Origin: Sphingomonas_R arantia
Lineage (GTDB): Bacteria > Pseudomonadota > Alphaproteobacteria > Sphingomonadales > Sphingomonadaceae
Direction of reading: 5' to 3'
Assembly: GCF_042682045.1 (NCBI RefSeq)
Contig: NZ_JBHUGS010000001.1
Span: 682,001 to 746,000 of the forward strand
DNA: 64,000 nt
Part shown: positions 8,343-15,264 of the stretch, piece after piece
Numbering within the stretch: position 1 is the first letter of the stretch
Layout: every line of letters starts with the position of its first letter
The notes under the pieces: generated by a model
Seen by the model: only the letters and a program-made list of their open reading frames with translations
What the model was told of the DNA's origin: nothing
Database searches by the model: none
Position numbers and translations under genes: made by a program

Positions 8343-9524
8343 GTGCGAACCCAGATCGCGATTATCGGTGCAGGCCCGGCGGGCATGTTCCTGGCGCATC
8401 TGCTGCGGCAGGCGGGCATCGACGCGGTGGTGATCGAGCGGCGCGACCGGGCCTATGTCGAGGGGCGCGTGCGGGCCGGCGTGCTGGAACCGGTGACGAC
8501 CGACCTGATGCACCGGCTGGGCATCGGCGCGCGGCTGCTGCGCGAGGGGCTGGTCCATGGCGGCACGAAGCTGGCGCTGGACGGTGATGTGTTCCGGATC
8601 GACATGGCCGCGTTGACCGGTGGAACGACCGTGACGGTGTACGGGCAGCAGGAGGTGATGCGCGACCTGTTCGACGCGGCGGAGGCGGCCGACTTGCCGA
8701 TCGTCTGGAACGCCGCGGATGTCGCGCTGTCCGGGCTGGACGGCGACCGGCCGGCGGTGACGTGGCGGGCGGACGGCGTGGAACGCACGCTGGAGTGCGA
8801 TTTCGTCGTGGGGTGCGACGGGTTCCACGGGGTGAGCCGCGGCGCGATCCCGGCGGACGTGCTGCGGACGTACGAGCGGGTCTATCCGTTTGGCTGGCTG
8901 GGGATATTGGCAGACGTGCCGCCGGCGGATCATGAGCTGATCTATGCCAACCACGAACGCGGGTTCGCGCTGGCATCGATGCGGTCGCCGACGCGCAGCC
9001 GCTATTATATCCAGTGCGCGGTGGACGAGGATATTGCCGACTGGTCCGATGCGCGGTTCTGGGACGAGCTGTGCGTGCGGCTGGGGCCGGAAACCGCGGC
9101 GAAGGTGGTGCGCGGGCCGTCGTTCGAGAAGACGATCGCGCCGCTGCGCTCGTTCGTGTGCGAACCGATGCGCTGGGGTCGCCTGTTCCTGGCGGGGGAT
9201 GCCGCGCATATCGTGCCGCCGACGGGCGCGAAGGGCATGAACCTGGCGGTGTCGGACGTGACGATGCTGGGCGAGGCGCTGGTCGAGTGGTACCGCGACG
9301 GGTCCGACGCCGGGATCGACGGATATTCGGCGCGTGCGCTGGCGCGGGTGTGGAAGGCGGAACGCTTTTCGTGGTGGTTCACATCGGTGACGCACCGTTT
9401 CCCGACGATGGACGGGTTCGATCGGCGCATCCAGATGGCCGAACTGGACTACATCCGCGGATCGCAAGCGGCGCAGCGCACGCTGGCGGAGAATTATGTC
9501 GGACTACCGATGGGGGCAGCATGA
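8343..9524 (+). CDS. pobA: 4-hydroxybenzoate 3-monooxygenase (FAD, NADPH)
   Basis: The 393-residue product matches the known PobA length. It has the FAD site IIGAGPAGMFLAHLL, the RAGVLEP segment, the second dinucleotide motif GCDGFHG, and LFLAGDAAHIVPPTGAKG. Substrate residues known from Pseudomonas PobA are present: the Tyr of ELIYANH, the Ser and Arg of ASMRS, and the Tyr of RSRYY. The ERRDRAYVEGRVR helix keeps the Tyr and Arg residues used for NADPH. It converts 4-hydroxybenzoate to protocatechuate, the substrate of LigAB at 25248-26502. The start is GTG 8343. It lies last in an operon of unknown ring-cleavage genes, and no pobR is adjacent. Confidence 0.95.
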   Translation: MRTQIAIIGAGPAGMFLAHLLRQAGIDAVVIERRDRAYVEGRVRAGVLEPVTTDLMHRLGIGARLLREGLVHGGTKLALDGDVFRIDMAALTGGTTVTVYGQQEVMRDLFDAAEAADLPIVWNAADVALSGLDGDRPAVTWRADGVERTLECDFVVGCDGFHGVSRGAIPADVLRTYERVYPFGWLGILADVPPADHELIYANHERGFALASMRSPTRSRYYIQCAVDEDIADWSDARFWDELCVRLGPETAAKVVRGPSFEKTIAPLRSFVCEPMRWGRLFLAGDAAHIVPPTGAKGMNLAVSDVTMLGEALVEWYRDGSDAGIDGYSARALARVWKAERFSWWFTSVTHRFPTMDGFDRRIQMAELDYIRGSQAAQRTLAENYVGLPMGAA

Positions 9525-9784
9525 CGTTCAACGAACGGTCGTTCCCGGACAATGCCCAGGCATGGCTCTGCCTGTGAACGATCATTGGGCGTGAACGTGG
9601 GTTTTGGTGGAAAATGTCCGGTCCGGGTCTGAGCGACAAGCGCGGTAAGCTGCCGTTCGTGCACGTGTCGGGGCGGCAGCCGAGAGGCCCGTTCCTGGTT
9701 GGATTCCACCGCAACCGATTTCGGGGGGCGGAGGTGTCTCCAGTTACATGCTCATTTCGGGTCCAGAGGATTGAGACGATTAAT
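9525..9784. other. Convergent intergenic region between the two ring-cleavage clusters
   Basis: This 260-base gap separates pobA (plus) from the second FAH gene (minus). An ATG at 9521 overlaps the pobA stop and opens an 18-codon frame ending at 9577, which may be the remnant of a former downstream gene. No hairpin with a T-tract, no recognisable gene and no insertion-sequence ends were found. It is the pivot of the inverted duplication. Confidence 0.5.
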
Positions 9785-10759
9785 CTAGTCTGGTCTTCCG
9801 GGCGTCGCGGTGACTCGCTGCTCGATCCTGCCGAACAACGGCGCCCCGGCCTCGCTTCGTGCTTCCATACGCAGGGTGTCGCCGAAGCGCATATATTGGG
9901 TGACCGGCGCGCCCTGTTCGATGATCTCGATGCCGCGGCGTTCGGCGATGCAGGTCGATCCGACGGCGGCGTGGTCGTCGTTGGAGACGGTGCCGGAGCC
10001 GATGATCGTGCCGGCCGGCAGGGAGCGCGTGCGCGCCGCGTGGGCGATCAGGTCGTGGAAGCCGTAGGCCATTTCCCGGCCGTTCGGGCGGCCGAACGGT
10101 GTGTCGTTCCAGTGGACTTCGAGCGGGAGGCAGACGCGGCCGTCCTGCCAGGCGTCGCCTAGTGTGTCGGGGGTGATCGCGACGGGGGCCATGCTGCACG
10201 CGGGCTTGCCGTGGATCCAGCCGAACCCCGTCTTCATTTCGGGCAGGGCCAGCGTCCGCAGCGACCAGTCGTTGATCTGCACGATCAGCCGGATGTGCTG
10301 CATCGCATCCGCGGCCGTGATGCCCATCGGGACGGCGCCGGTGATCACGCCGAACTCGCCCTCGAAGTCGATGCCGTGCGCTTCGCTCGGCAGCGGGACT
10401 TCGTCGTGGGGGCCGAGAAACTGGTGGGACATGCCCTGATACATCAGCGGCAGGGTCGTTTCGATCGGCGGCTTGTTGAACGCGCGGTCCATCAGCGCGC
10501 CGTGGCTGGGGAAGGCCGAGCCGTCGAGCCACTGCCACGCGCGCGGGAGCGGGGCGGATGCCTCGGTCGGGTCGAACGGCGCACCGCCGCCGTCGGCAAG
10601 CGCCGCCGCGATCGCCAGCAGCGCGGGGGAGTGCGCGTCCCAGTCGTCGAGCGCGGCCTGCAGTGTGTCGACCGGGGCCGGCTGGCAACGGCGATGATCG
10701 GAGGACACGACCACGAGCCGGCCGTCCGGCCGACCGTTGCGCAGCGTCGCCAGCATCAT
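9785..10759 (-). CDS. Fumarylacetoacetate hydrolase family protein, copy B
   Basis: The 324-residue paralogue of the protein at 7356-8336 shares long near-identical stretches (PLPRAWQWLDGSAFPSHG, LPLMYQGMSHQFL, DFEGEFGVI, INDWSLRTL, GSGTVSN). The glutamate pair and aspartate of the FAH metal site are kept. The start codon is followed directly by a second ATG, and an AGGA lies upstream. It is the last gene of the minus-strand cluster, 45 bases after the cyclase gene. The family acts on beta-diketo acids or 2-oxo-enoates. The exact substrate is unknown. Confidence 0.87.
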   Translation of the reverse strand: MMLATLRNGRPDGRLVVVSSDHRRCQPAPVDTLQAALDDWDAHSPALLAIAAALADGGGAPFDPTEASAPLPRAWQWLDGSAFPSHGALMDRAFNKPPIETTLPLMYQGMSHQFLGPHDEVPLPSEAHGIDFEGEFGVITGAVPMGITAADAMQHIRLIVQINDWSLRTLALPEMKTGFGWIHGKPACSMAPVAITPDTLGDAWQDGRVCLPLEVHWNDTPFGRPNGREMAYGFHDLIAHAARTRSLPAGTIIGSGTVSNDDHAAVGSTCIAERRGIEIIEQGAPVTQYMRFGDTLRMEARSEAGAPLFGRIEQRVTATPGRPD

Positions 10760-10804
10760 GATCCTGTCCTTCGTTCGTTATGGAGGCTGGCGATGATGTA
10801 CCGC

Positions 10805-11584
10805 TTAGTCGTCGATGATCGCGACGGCGCGCGTCCAGCCGGCCGATGCGCCGCGGATCTTGTGCGGAAAACAGCTGACCGTGAAGCCGTTCGGCGGCAA
10901 GACTTCGAGCTGGTGGAGTTTTTCGAGGTGGCAATAGCCGATGTCGCGCCCGGCCTTGTGGCCCTCCCAGATCAGCGAGGTGTCGCCGGTTTCGGCGACG
11001 CGCTTGGCGGTGTAGCTGAACGGCGCGTCCCAGCTCCAGGCGTCGGTGCCGGTGACCCGGACGCCGCGCGAGGTGAGGTACATCGTCGCCTCGTACCCCA
11101 TGCCGCAACCGGCGTTGAGGAAGTCTGGGCTGCCCAGCGCGCTGCCGGCGCGGGTGTTGATCAGGACGATATCGAGCGGCTGGAGGTCGTGCCCGATCCG
11201 CGCGAGTTCGGCCTCGACGTCGGCGGCGGTGACGACATAGCCGTCCTCGAACGCGCGGAAGTCGAGCTTCACGCCCGGCCGGAAACACCAGTCGAGCGGC
11301 ACTTCGTCGATCGTGATCGCGCGCTCGCCGCCGTTCATCGTCGGGTGATAATGCCACGGCGCATCGAGATGCGTGCCGTTGTGCGTGGTGAGCGTCACCG
11401 TTTCCGCCGCGCCGAAGCCCATGCCGCCGGGCAACTGCTCGGCGGTGACGCCGGGAAAGAAGGGCTGCATCTCGGCCACCGTCTCGAGGTGGGTCTGGTA
11501 CGTAATCTTGGGCCGCATGAAGGGCGGGTCGGCGACCGTGTCATTGTCGAGCGTGATCGACAGATCGATGAAACGTCGGCTCAT
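10805..11584 (-). CDS. Cyclase-family metal hydrolase, copy B
   Basis: The 259-residue protein has the same metal-binding signature HNGTHLDAPWHYH as its paralogue at 6574-7359. They share long identical stretches such as YLTSRGVRVTGTDAWSWD and EGHKAGRDIGYCH. Its ATG overlaps the stop of the membrane-protein gene (ATGA at 11584-11581), so translation is coupled. It belongs to the cyclase, isatin hydrolase and kynurenine formamidase superfamily and probably opens a ring or hydrolyses an ester or amide in the ring-cleavage route. The substrate is unknown. Confidence 0.85.
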   Translation of the reverse strand: MSRRFIDLSITLDNDTVADPPFMRPKITYQTHLETVAEMQPFFPGVTAEQLPGGMGFGAAETVTLTTHNGTHLDAPWHYHPTMNGGERAITIDEVPLDWCFRPGVKLDFRAFEDGYVVTAADVEAELARIGHDLQPLDIVLINTRAGSALGSPDFLNAGCGMGYEATMYLTSRGVRVTGTDAWSWDAPFSYTAKRVAETGDTSLIWEGHKAGRDIGYCHLEKLHQLEVLPPNGFTVSCFPHKIRGASAGWTRAVAIIDD

Positions 11585-12012
11585 GGTTTACCTCGGGCAA
11601 GAGCAGGCGCAGCGAGCGCGCCGCGGACCGCGATCGGCGTGACGATCGCCGACAGGACAGCGGAGTAGATCACCTTGATCGCGAGACCGGTCGCCGGCGC
11701 GATCGGCGCGCCGTTCGCGAACAGCAGATACGCGCCGCCGCCGCCGATCGCCAACGAAGCGAGCGCGAGGCCGAGCGCGCGCAGGACGATCGGCTGAAGC
11801 GGCGCCTTGCCCTTCCGCCCGATCAGCACGCCCGGAATGATCGTCCCCATCAACGCCACCATGAAGGATTGCGGCAGGAAATCGAACGCGAAGTCGCGCG
11901 GCACGATCATCCCCGACAGCCCGAACATCGCGAAGAAGAAGGCCAGCGTGATGGCGACGTTGATCGCCATGCTCAACAGCGTTTCGCGCAGGACGATCGC
12001 CCCGGGGTTCAT
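11581..12012 (-). CDS. Small four-helix membrane protein inserted in cluster B
   Basis: The 143-residue protein has four hydrophobic segments (about residues 10-35, 45-65, 75-100 and 105-135) and no motif I recognise. Both ends overlap the neighbouring genes by four bases (ATGA at 12012-12009 and 11584-11581), so it sits fully coupled between the C-C hydrolase and the cyclase. Cluster A has no counterpart: there the hydrolase stop overlaps the cyclase start directly. It could be a small transporter or membrane anchor for the pathway. That is a guess from position only. Confidence 0.7.
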   Translation of the reverse strand: MNPGAIVLRETLLSMAINVAITLAFFFAMFGLSGMIVPRDFAFDFLPQSFMVALMGTIIPGVLIGRKGKAPLQPIVLRALGLALASLAIGGGGAYLLFANGAPIAPATGLAIKVIYSAVLSAIVTPIAVRGALAAPALARGKP

Positions 12013-13166
12013 GACGTCCGGCCGTCCAGCCGTTCCGCGAACCAGTCGGCGATATAGTCGCGTGCGAAGCTCATATTGTCCGCGCCGACATGCTCGACGC
12101 CGCCTTCACGGGCGGTGAAGATCTTGAGTTCGCGATCCAGGCTGTTGACGAGCTGGTTGAACGACTGATGCGCGTAGTCGAGAGAGATCTGGCGGTCCTT
12201 CTCGCCGTGGGTGACGAGGAAGGGCACGCGGATCTTCTCCATCACTCCGTCGAGGGTCATGCCCTTCGATTTCTCGAGAAAGTCGTCCATGCTCTCCGCG
12301 CCGAACACCCAGTGGACGTGCGACCAGTAATGCGGCACCGGGTTCTCGCCTTCGCGGCGCATGCGCTTCTGCTGCACTTCCGCCCAATTGTGGTTGGCAC
12401 CCCAGACGGCACCGGCCGCGAAACGCGGTTCGAACGCGACCGCGCGCGGAGCGAAATAGCCGCCGAGCGAGATGCCGGTCATGCCGATCCGCCGCGCGTC
12501 GACGAACGACTGCTGCTCCGCCCAGTCGACCCAGCGCGATGCCCAGCGCTCGGCCTCGTGCGTGACCGGCAGGTCGTGGAGCCGGATCGCCTCCCCCGTG
12601 CCGGGCTGATCGATGCTGAGGCACGAGATACCGCGGGCGGCAAGCCGGTGCGGCAGCCAGGAGAAGTAGAGCAGCTCCTTCGTGCTATCGAGCCCGTTGC
12701 AGTAGATCACGAGCGGGGAGGGCGCGTCGCCCGGCGCGCGGGTCAGCAGACCGGACAGCTCGGCCCCCTCATAGGGGATCGTCACCCGTTCGACATTGTC
12801 CTTCGCCATCCGGGTGCCGCGCTCGAAGGCCTGGAGGCCCTTGCTGTAGGTCTCCGTCCGCCCGTCCGAGCCATGCGCCTGCATCCGTTCGGCCACGCCG
12901 AAATAGAGCGAGGCGCGCTTCAGCTTCTCGCCCGCCGACAGGAGCCGGCCGAGCGCCTCGTCCTCGGCGGCGAGCGTGACGAGCTTGTCGGCCATGTCGA
13001 CCCAGGCGCGCATGAACACGGGCGTGCCCGCGTCGCCGCCCTGTGCCGCCGCGTCGCGGATCGGCTGGCACATGTCGACGATCTCGCCGATCAGGCCGCC
13101 GCTTTCCAGCGCGATCGCGACGCTCAGGTTCCAGATATAGTTGGGGAAATATTCGAACAGGGCCAT
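12009..13166 (-). CDS. Alpha/beta hydrolase of the dihydroxypseudooxynicotine-hydrolase type, copy B
   Basis: The 385-residue paralogue of the hydrolase at 5390-6577 starts with the same MALFEYFPNYIWNLSV. It keeps the helical cap, the nucleophile motif GISLGGY, the HGEKD aspartate and the GVEHVGADN histidine. Stretches such as RREGENPVPHYW and EKIRVPFLVTHG are shared nearly unchanged. It lies 3 bases after the dioxygenase stop, in the same order as cluster A. The product is probably a C-C bond hydrolase acting after ring opening. The substrate may differ from copy A because the hydroxylase of the cluster differs. Confidence 0.85.
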   Translation of the reverse strand: MALFEYFPNYIWNLSVAIALESGGLIGEIVDMCQPIRDAAAQGGDAGTPVFMRAWVDMADKLVTLAAEDEALGRLLSAGEKLKRASLYFGVAERMQAHGSDGRTETYSKGLQAFERGTRMAKDNVERVTIPYEGAELSGLLTRAPGDAPSPLVIYCNGLDSTKELLYFSWLPHRLAARGISCLSIDQPGTGEAIRLHDLPVTHEAERWASRWVDWAEQQSFVDARRIGMTGISLGGYFAPRAVAFEPRFAAGAVWGANHNWAEVQQKRMRREGENPVPHYWSHVHWVFGAESMDDFLEKSKGMTLDGVMEKIRVPFLVTHGEKDRQISLDYAHQSFNQLVNSLDRELKIFTAREGGVEHVGADNMSFARDYIADWFAERLDGRTS

Positions 13167-13169
13167 GGC

Positions 13170-14072
13170 TCAGACCGCCGCGGGCACGAAGAGGCCGGCA
13201 TCGGCCTCGGGATGCGGCATCGCCTGCGGGCCGCCGGTGCCGATCGACCACAGGTCCATCGTGCCGGGCTGGAGCTGATGCACCACATCCTTGTGGTTCT
13301 CGAAATCGACCTCCTCCAGGTCGGAGGTATATTCGACCGCGAAGCCGTTCGGCGTGGTGAAATAGCTGAACGTGTTATTGCCGGCGGTGTGGCGGCCGGG
13401 GCCCCATTTAATGTCCGTGCCCATTTTGCGGAGGCGGGCGATGCCGCGCATCATGTCGTCCACCGTCGGCACGTCATAGGCGACGTGGTTGAGACAGGGC
13501 GGGCCGGGCAGGAACGCGATGCGGTGATGCGACGTCCCGCAGCGCAGGAAACACATGAAATCGCCGAGCCAGTCGGACACCTTGAAACCGAGCACGTCGA
13601 CGAAGAACGCGACCGCGGCCTTGTGGTCGGGCGAGTGCAGGACGATGTGGCTGATCTTCTTGGGGATGCCCTCCCAATGCGCGACTTCGCGCGCCGGGCC
13701 ACGTTCGACGTCGCTCGAGATTTCGTAGGGCAGGCCGTCGGGCGAGAAGAAGCGGAAGCCGTATCCGCCGCCGGGCGCGGTCAGCTCCTGTGGCGTGAAG
13801 ACGATCTTGCAGCCCACCGCCACGACGCGGTCGTGCAGCGTGTCGACCTCCGCGCGGCTCACCGCAGCCATCGCGATCACGTCGATGCGGCGTTCCTCCG
13901 CCGTGCGGAGCCGGACGACATGATGCTCGTCATGCCCTTCGCACGCGAAATAGACCATGTCGTCGATCTCGCCGACTTCGCGCAGCTTCCATGCATCGCG
14001 GTAGAATTCGCGTTCCAGGGCGACGTTGGGGACGCCGTAGCCGACAAATCGGATATCATTCACTCGTGCCAT
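13170..14072 (-). CDS. Type I extradiol ring-cleavage dioxygenase (VOC family), copy B
   Basis: The 300-residue protein is collinear with copy A (4483-5385) and keeps the three metal ligands in KISHIVLHS, CLNHVAYD and FAVEYTSD. The GPGRHTAGNNTFSYF stretch is shared. A GGAG lies upstream of the ATG. It follows the flavin hydroxylase gene by 34 bases, which suggests that the hydroxylase makes the catechol that this enzyme cleaves. That order of steps is inference. Confidence 0.88.
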   Translation of the reverse strand: MARVNDIRFVGYGVPNVALEREFYRDAWKLREVGEIDDMVYFACEGHDEHHVVRLRTAEERRIDVIAMAAVSRAEVDTLHDRVVAVGCKIVFTPQELTAPGGGYGFRFFSPDGLPYEISSDVERGPAREVAHWEGIPKKISHIVLHSPDHKAAVAFFVDVLGFKVSDWLGDFMCFLRCGTSHHRIAFLPGPPCLNHVAYDVPTVDDMMRGIARLRKMGTDIKWGPGRHTAGNNTFSYFTTPNGFAVEYTSDLEEVDFENHKDVVHQLQPGTMDLWSIGTGGPQAMPHPEADAGLFVPAAV

Positions 14073-14106
14073 GATGCTTGCTCCAGGTCTTTCAGGTCAG
14101 TCGTGA

Positions 14107-15222
14107 TCAGATCGGTAGTGCGGTCATCGCGAACATTTCCGCGGTCGCGCGTGCGTTGTCGACCGGCGGGCTATGCCCAAGCTGCCCGCGGCAGATCGAC
14201 AGCGACATGTCGACGATGTAGCGGCAGCGCGCGTAGCGACGGTCGCGGTAGGCGGTGAACGCAGTCTCCGGGTCGTCATGCCGCTCAAGCTCGTCGGCCA
14301 GGACGAGCGCATCCTCGATCGCCATGCCCGCGCCCTGCCCGAGATGCGGCGTCGTGGCGTGGACGGCGTCGCCGAGCAGGACGATGCGACCCTTGTGCCA
14401 GTCGCCGTCCAGCATGATCGTTTCAAGCGGGCGATACACCACGCCGTCATTGTCGGTGATGTGCGGCACCAGCGCCTGGATCGCGGGCGCATGGCCGGCC
14501 AGTTTCTCGCGCATCGCGGCCGCCAGTCCGTCGCGGGGGTAGCGCGGGTTCCCGGGTTCGGGGGTGGTGACGTAGAGATACATCAGCGACGCGCTGATCG
14601 GGACCAGCCCGGCCCCGATCCGGCCGTTGTACACGTGGAGCGAGTCCATCCCCGCCGGCCGTGGCAGGTTGTAGCGCCAGACCGCCTGTCCGGTGAACTC
14701 GGGCTTCTGCGCATCGCCGAACAGCATGCCGCGGGTCTGTGAATAGAGCCCGTCGGCGCCGATCACGATGTCGAACCGTTCGTCGGTGCCGTCCACGAAT
14801 CGCACGTCGACGCCCGTGCCGTCGTCGTCGAACGTCTCGATCGTCACGCCGAGCCGCACGTCGACGCCGTCGCCGATCGCGCGATCGCCCAGCACCTTGT
14901 GCAGCGCCGGGCGGCTGACGCCGACATTGGCGGGGTAGCGTTCGATCAGGCGCGGCGACGGCACGGTGGCGACGAGCGTCCCGTCGGGCGCGTGGACGGA
15001 CACCGCGTCGAACCCGACACCGGCCGCGAGATAGTCGTCGATCACGCCCAGCTCCGTCATCGCGCGGATGACGTTCCCCTGCTGGATGATCCCGACGCCG
15101 TAGACGGTCCAGCCGGGGTCACGTTCGATCAGCGTCACGCGGTGGCCGCTGCGCCGCAATGCGATCGCGGCGGTCAGCCCGCCAATGCCCCCACCGACGA
15201 CGAGAATGGAAAGCTGTGGCAT
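14107..15222 (-). CDS. FAD-dependent aromatic monooxygenase (salicylate hydroxylase / NicC type)
   Basis: The 371-residue group A flavoprotein has an N-terminal Rossmann motif VVGGGIGGLTAAIAL, the DG motif GADGLYSQTR near residue 160 and the GD motif VLLGDAVHATTPHLGQGAG near residue 285. It resembles salicylate 1-hydroxylase and 6-hydroxynicotinate 3-monooxygenase more than PobA, so it may do an ipso hydroxylation or decarboxylation that gives a catechol-like product. It takes the place in cluster B that pobA takes in cluster A, though it is first rather than last among the enzymes. It lies between the TonB receptor and the dioxygenase genes. Confidence 0.85.
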   Translation of the reverse strand: MPQLSILVVGGGIGGLTAAIALRRSGHRVTLIERDPGWTVYGVGIIQQGNVIRAMTELGVIDDYLAAGVGFDAVSVHAPDGTLVATVPSPRLIERYPANVGVSRPALHKVLGDRAIGDGVDVRLGVTIETFDDDGTGVDVRFVDGTDERFDIVIGADGLYSQTRGMLFGDAQKPEFTGQAVWRYNLPRPAGMDSLHVYNGRIGAGLVPISASLMYLYVTTPEPGNPRYPRDGLAAAMREKLAGHAPAIQALVPHITDNDGVVYRPLETIMLDGDWHKGRIVLLGDAVHATTPHLGQGAGMAIEDALVLADELERHDDPETAFTAYRDRRYARCRYIVDMSLSICRGQLGHSPPVDNARATAEMFAMTALPI

Positions 15223-15264
15223 CGTCAGTTGGCCCCCAGGTGCATGGTCGCGCGCGGCATGTCG

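Noticed and set aside
9494..9714. Short minus-strand frames in the gap after pobA, considered as a transposase remnant
   Set aside because: No transposase motif, inverted terminal repeats or target duplication could be seen.
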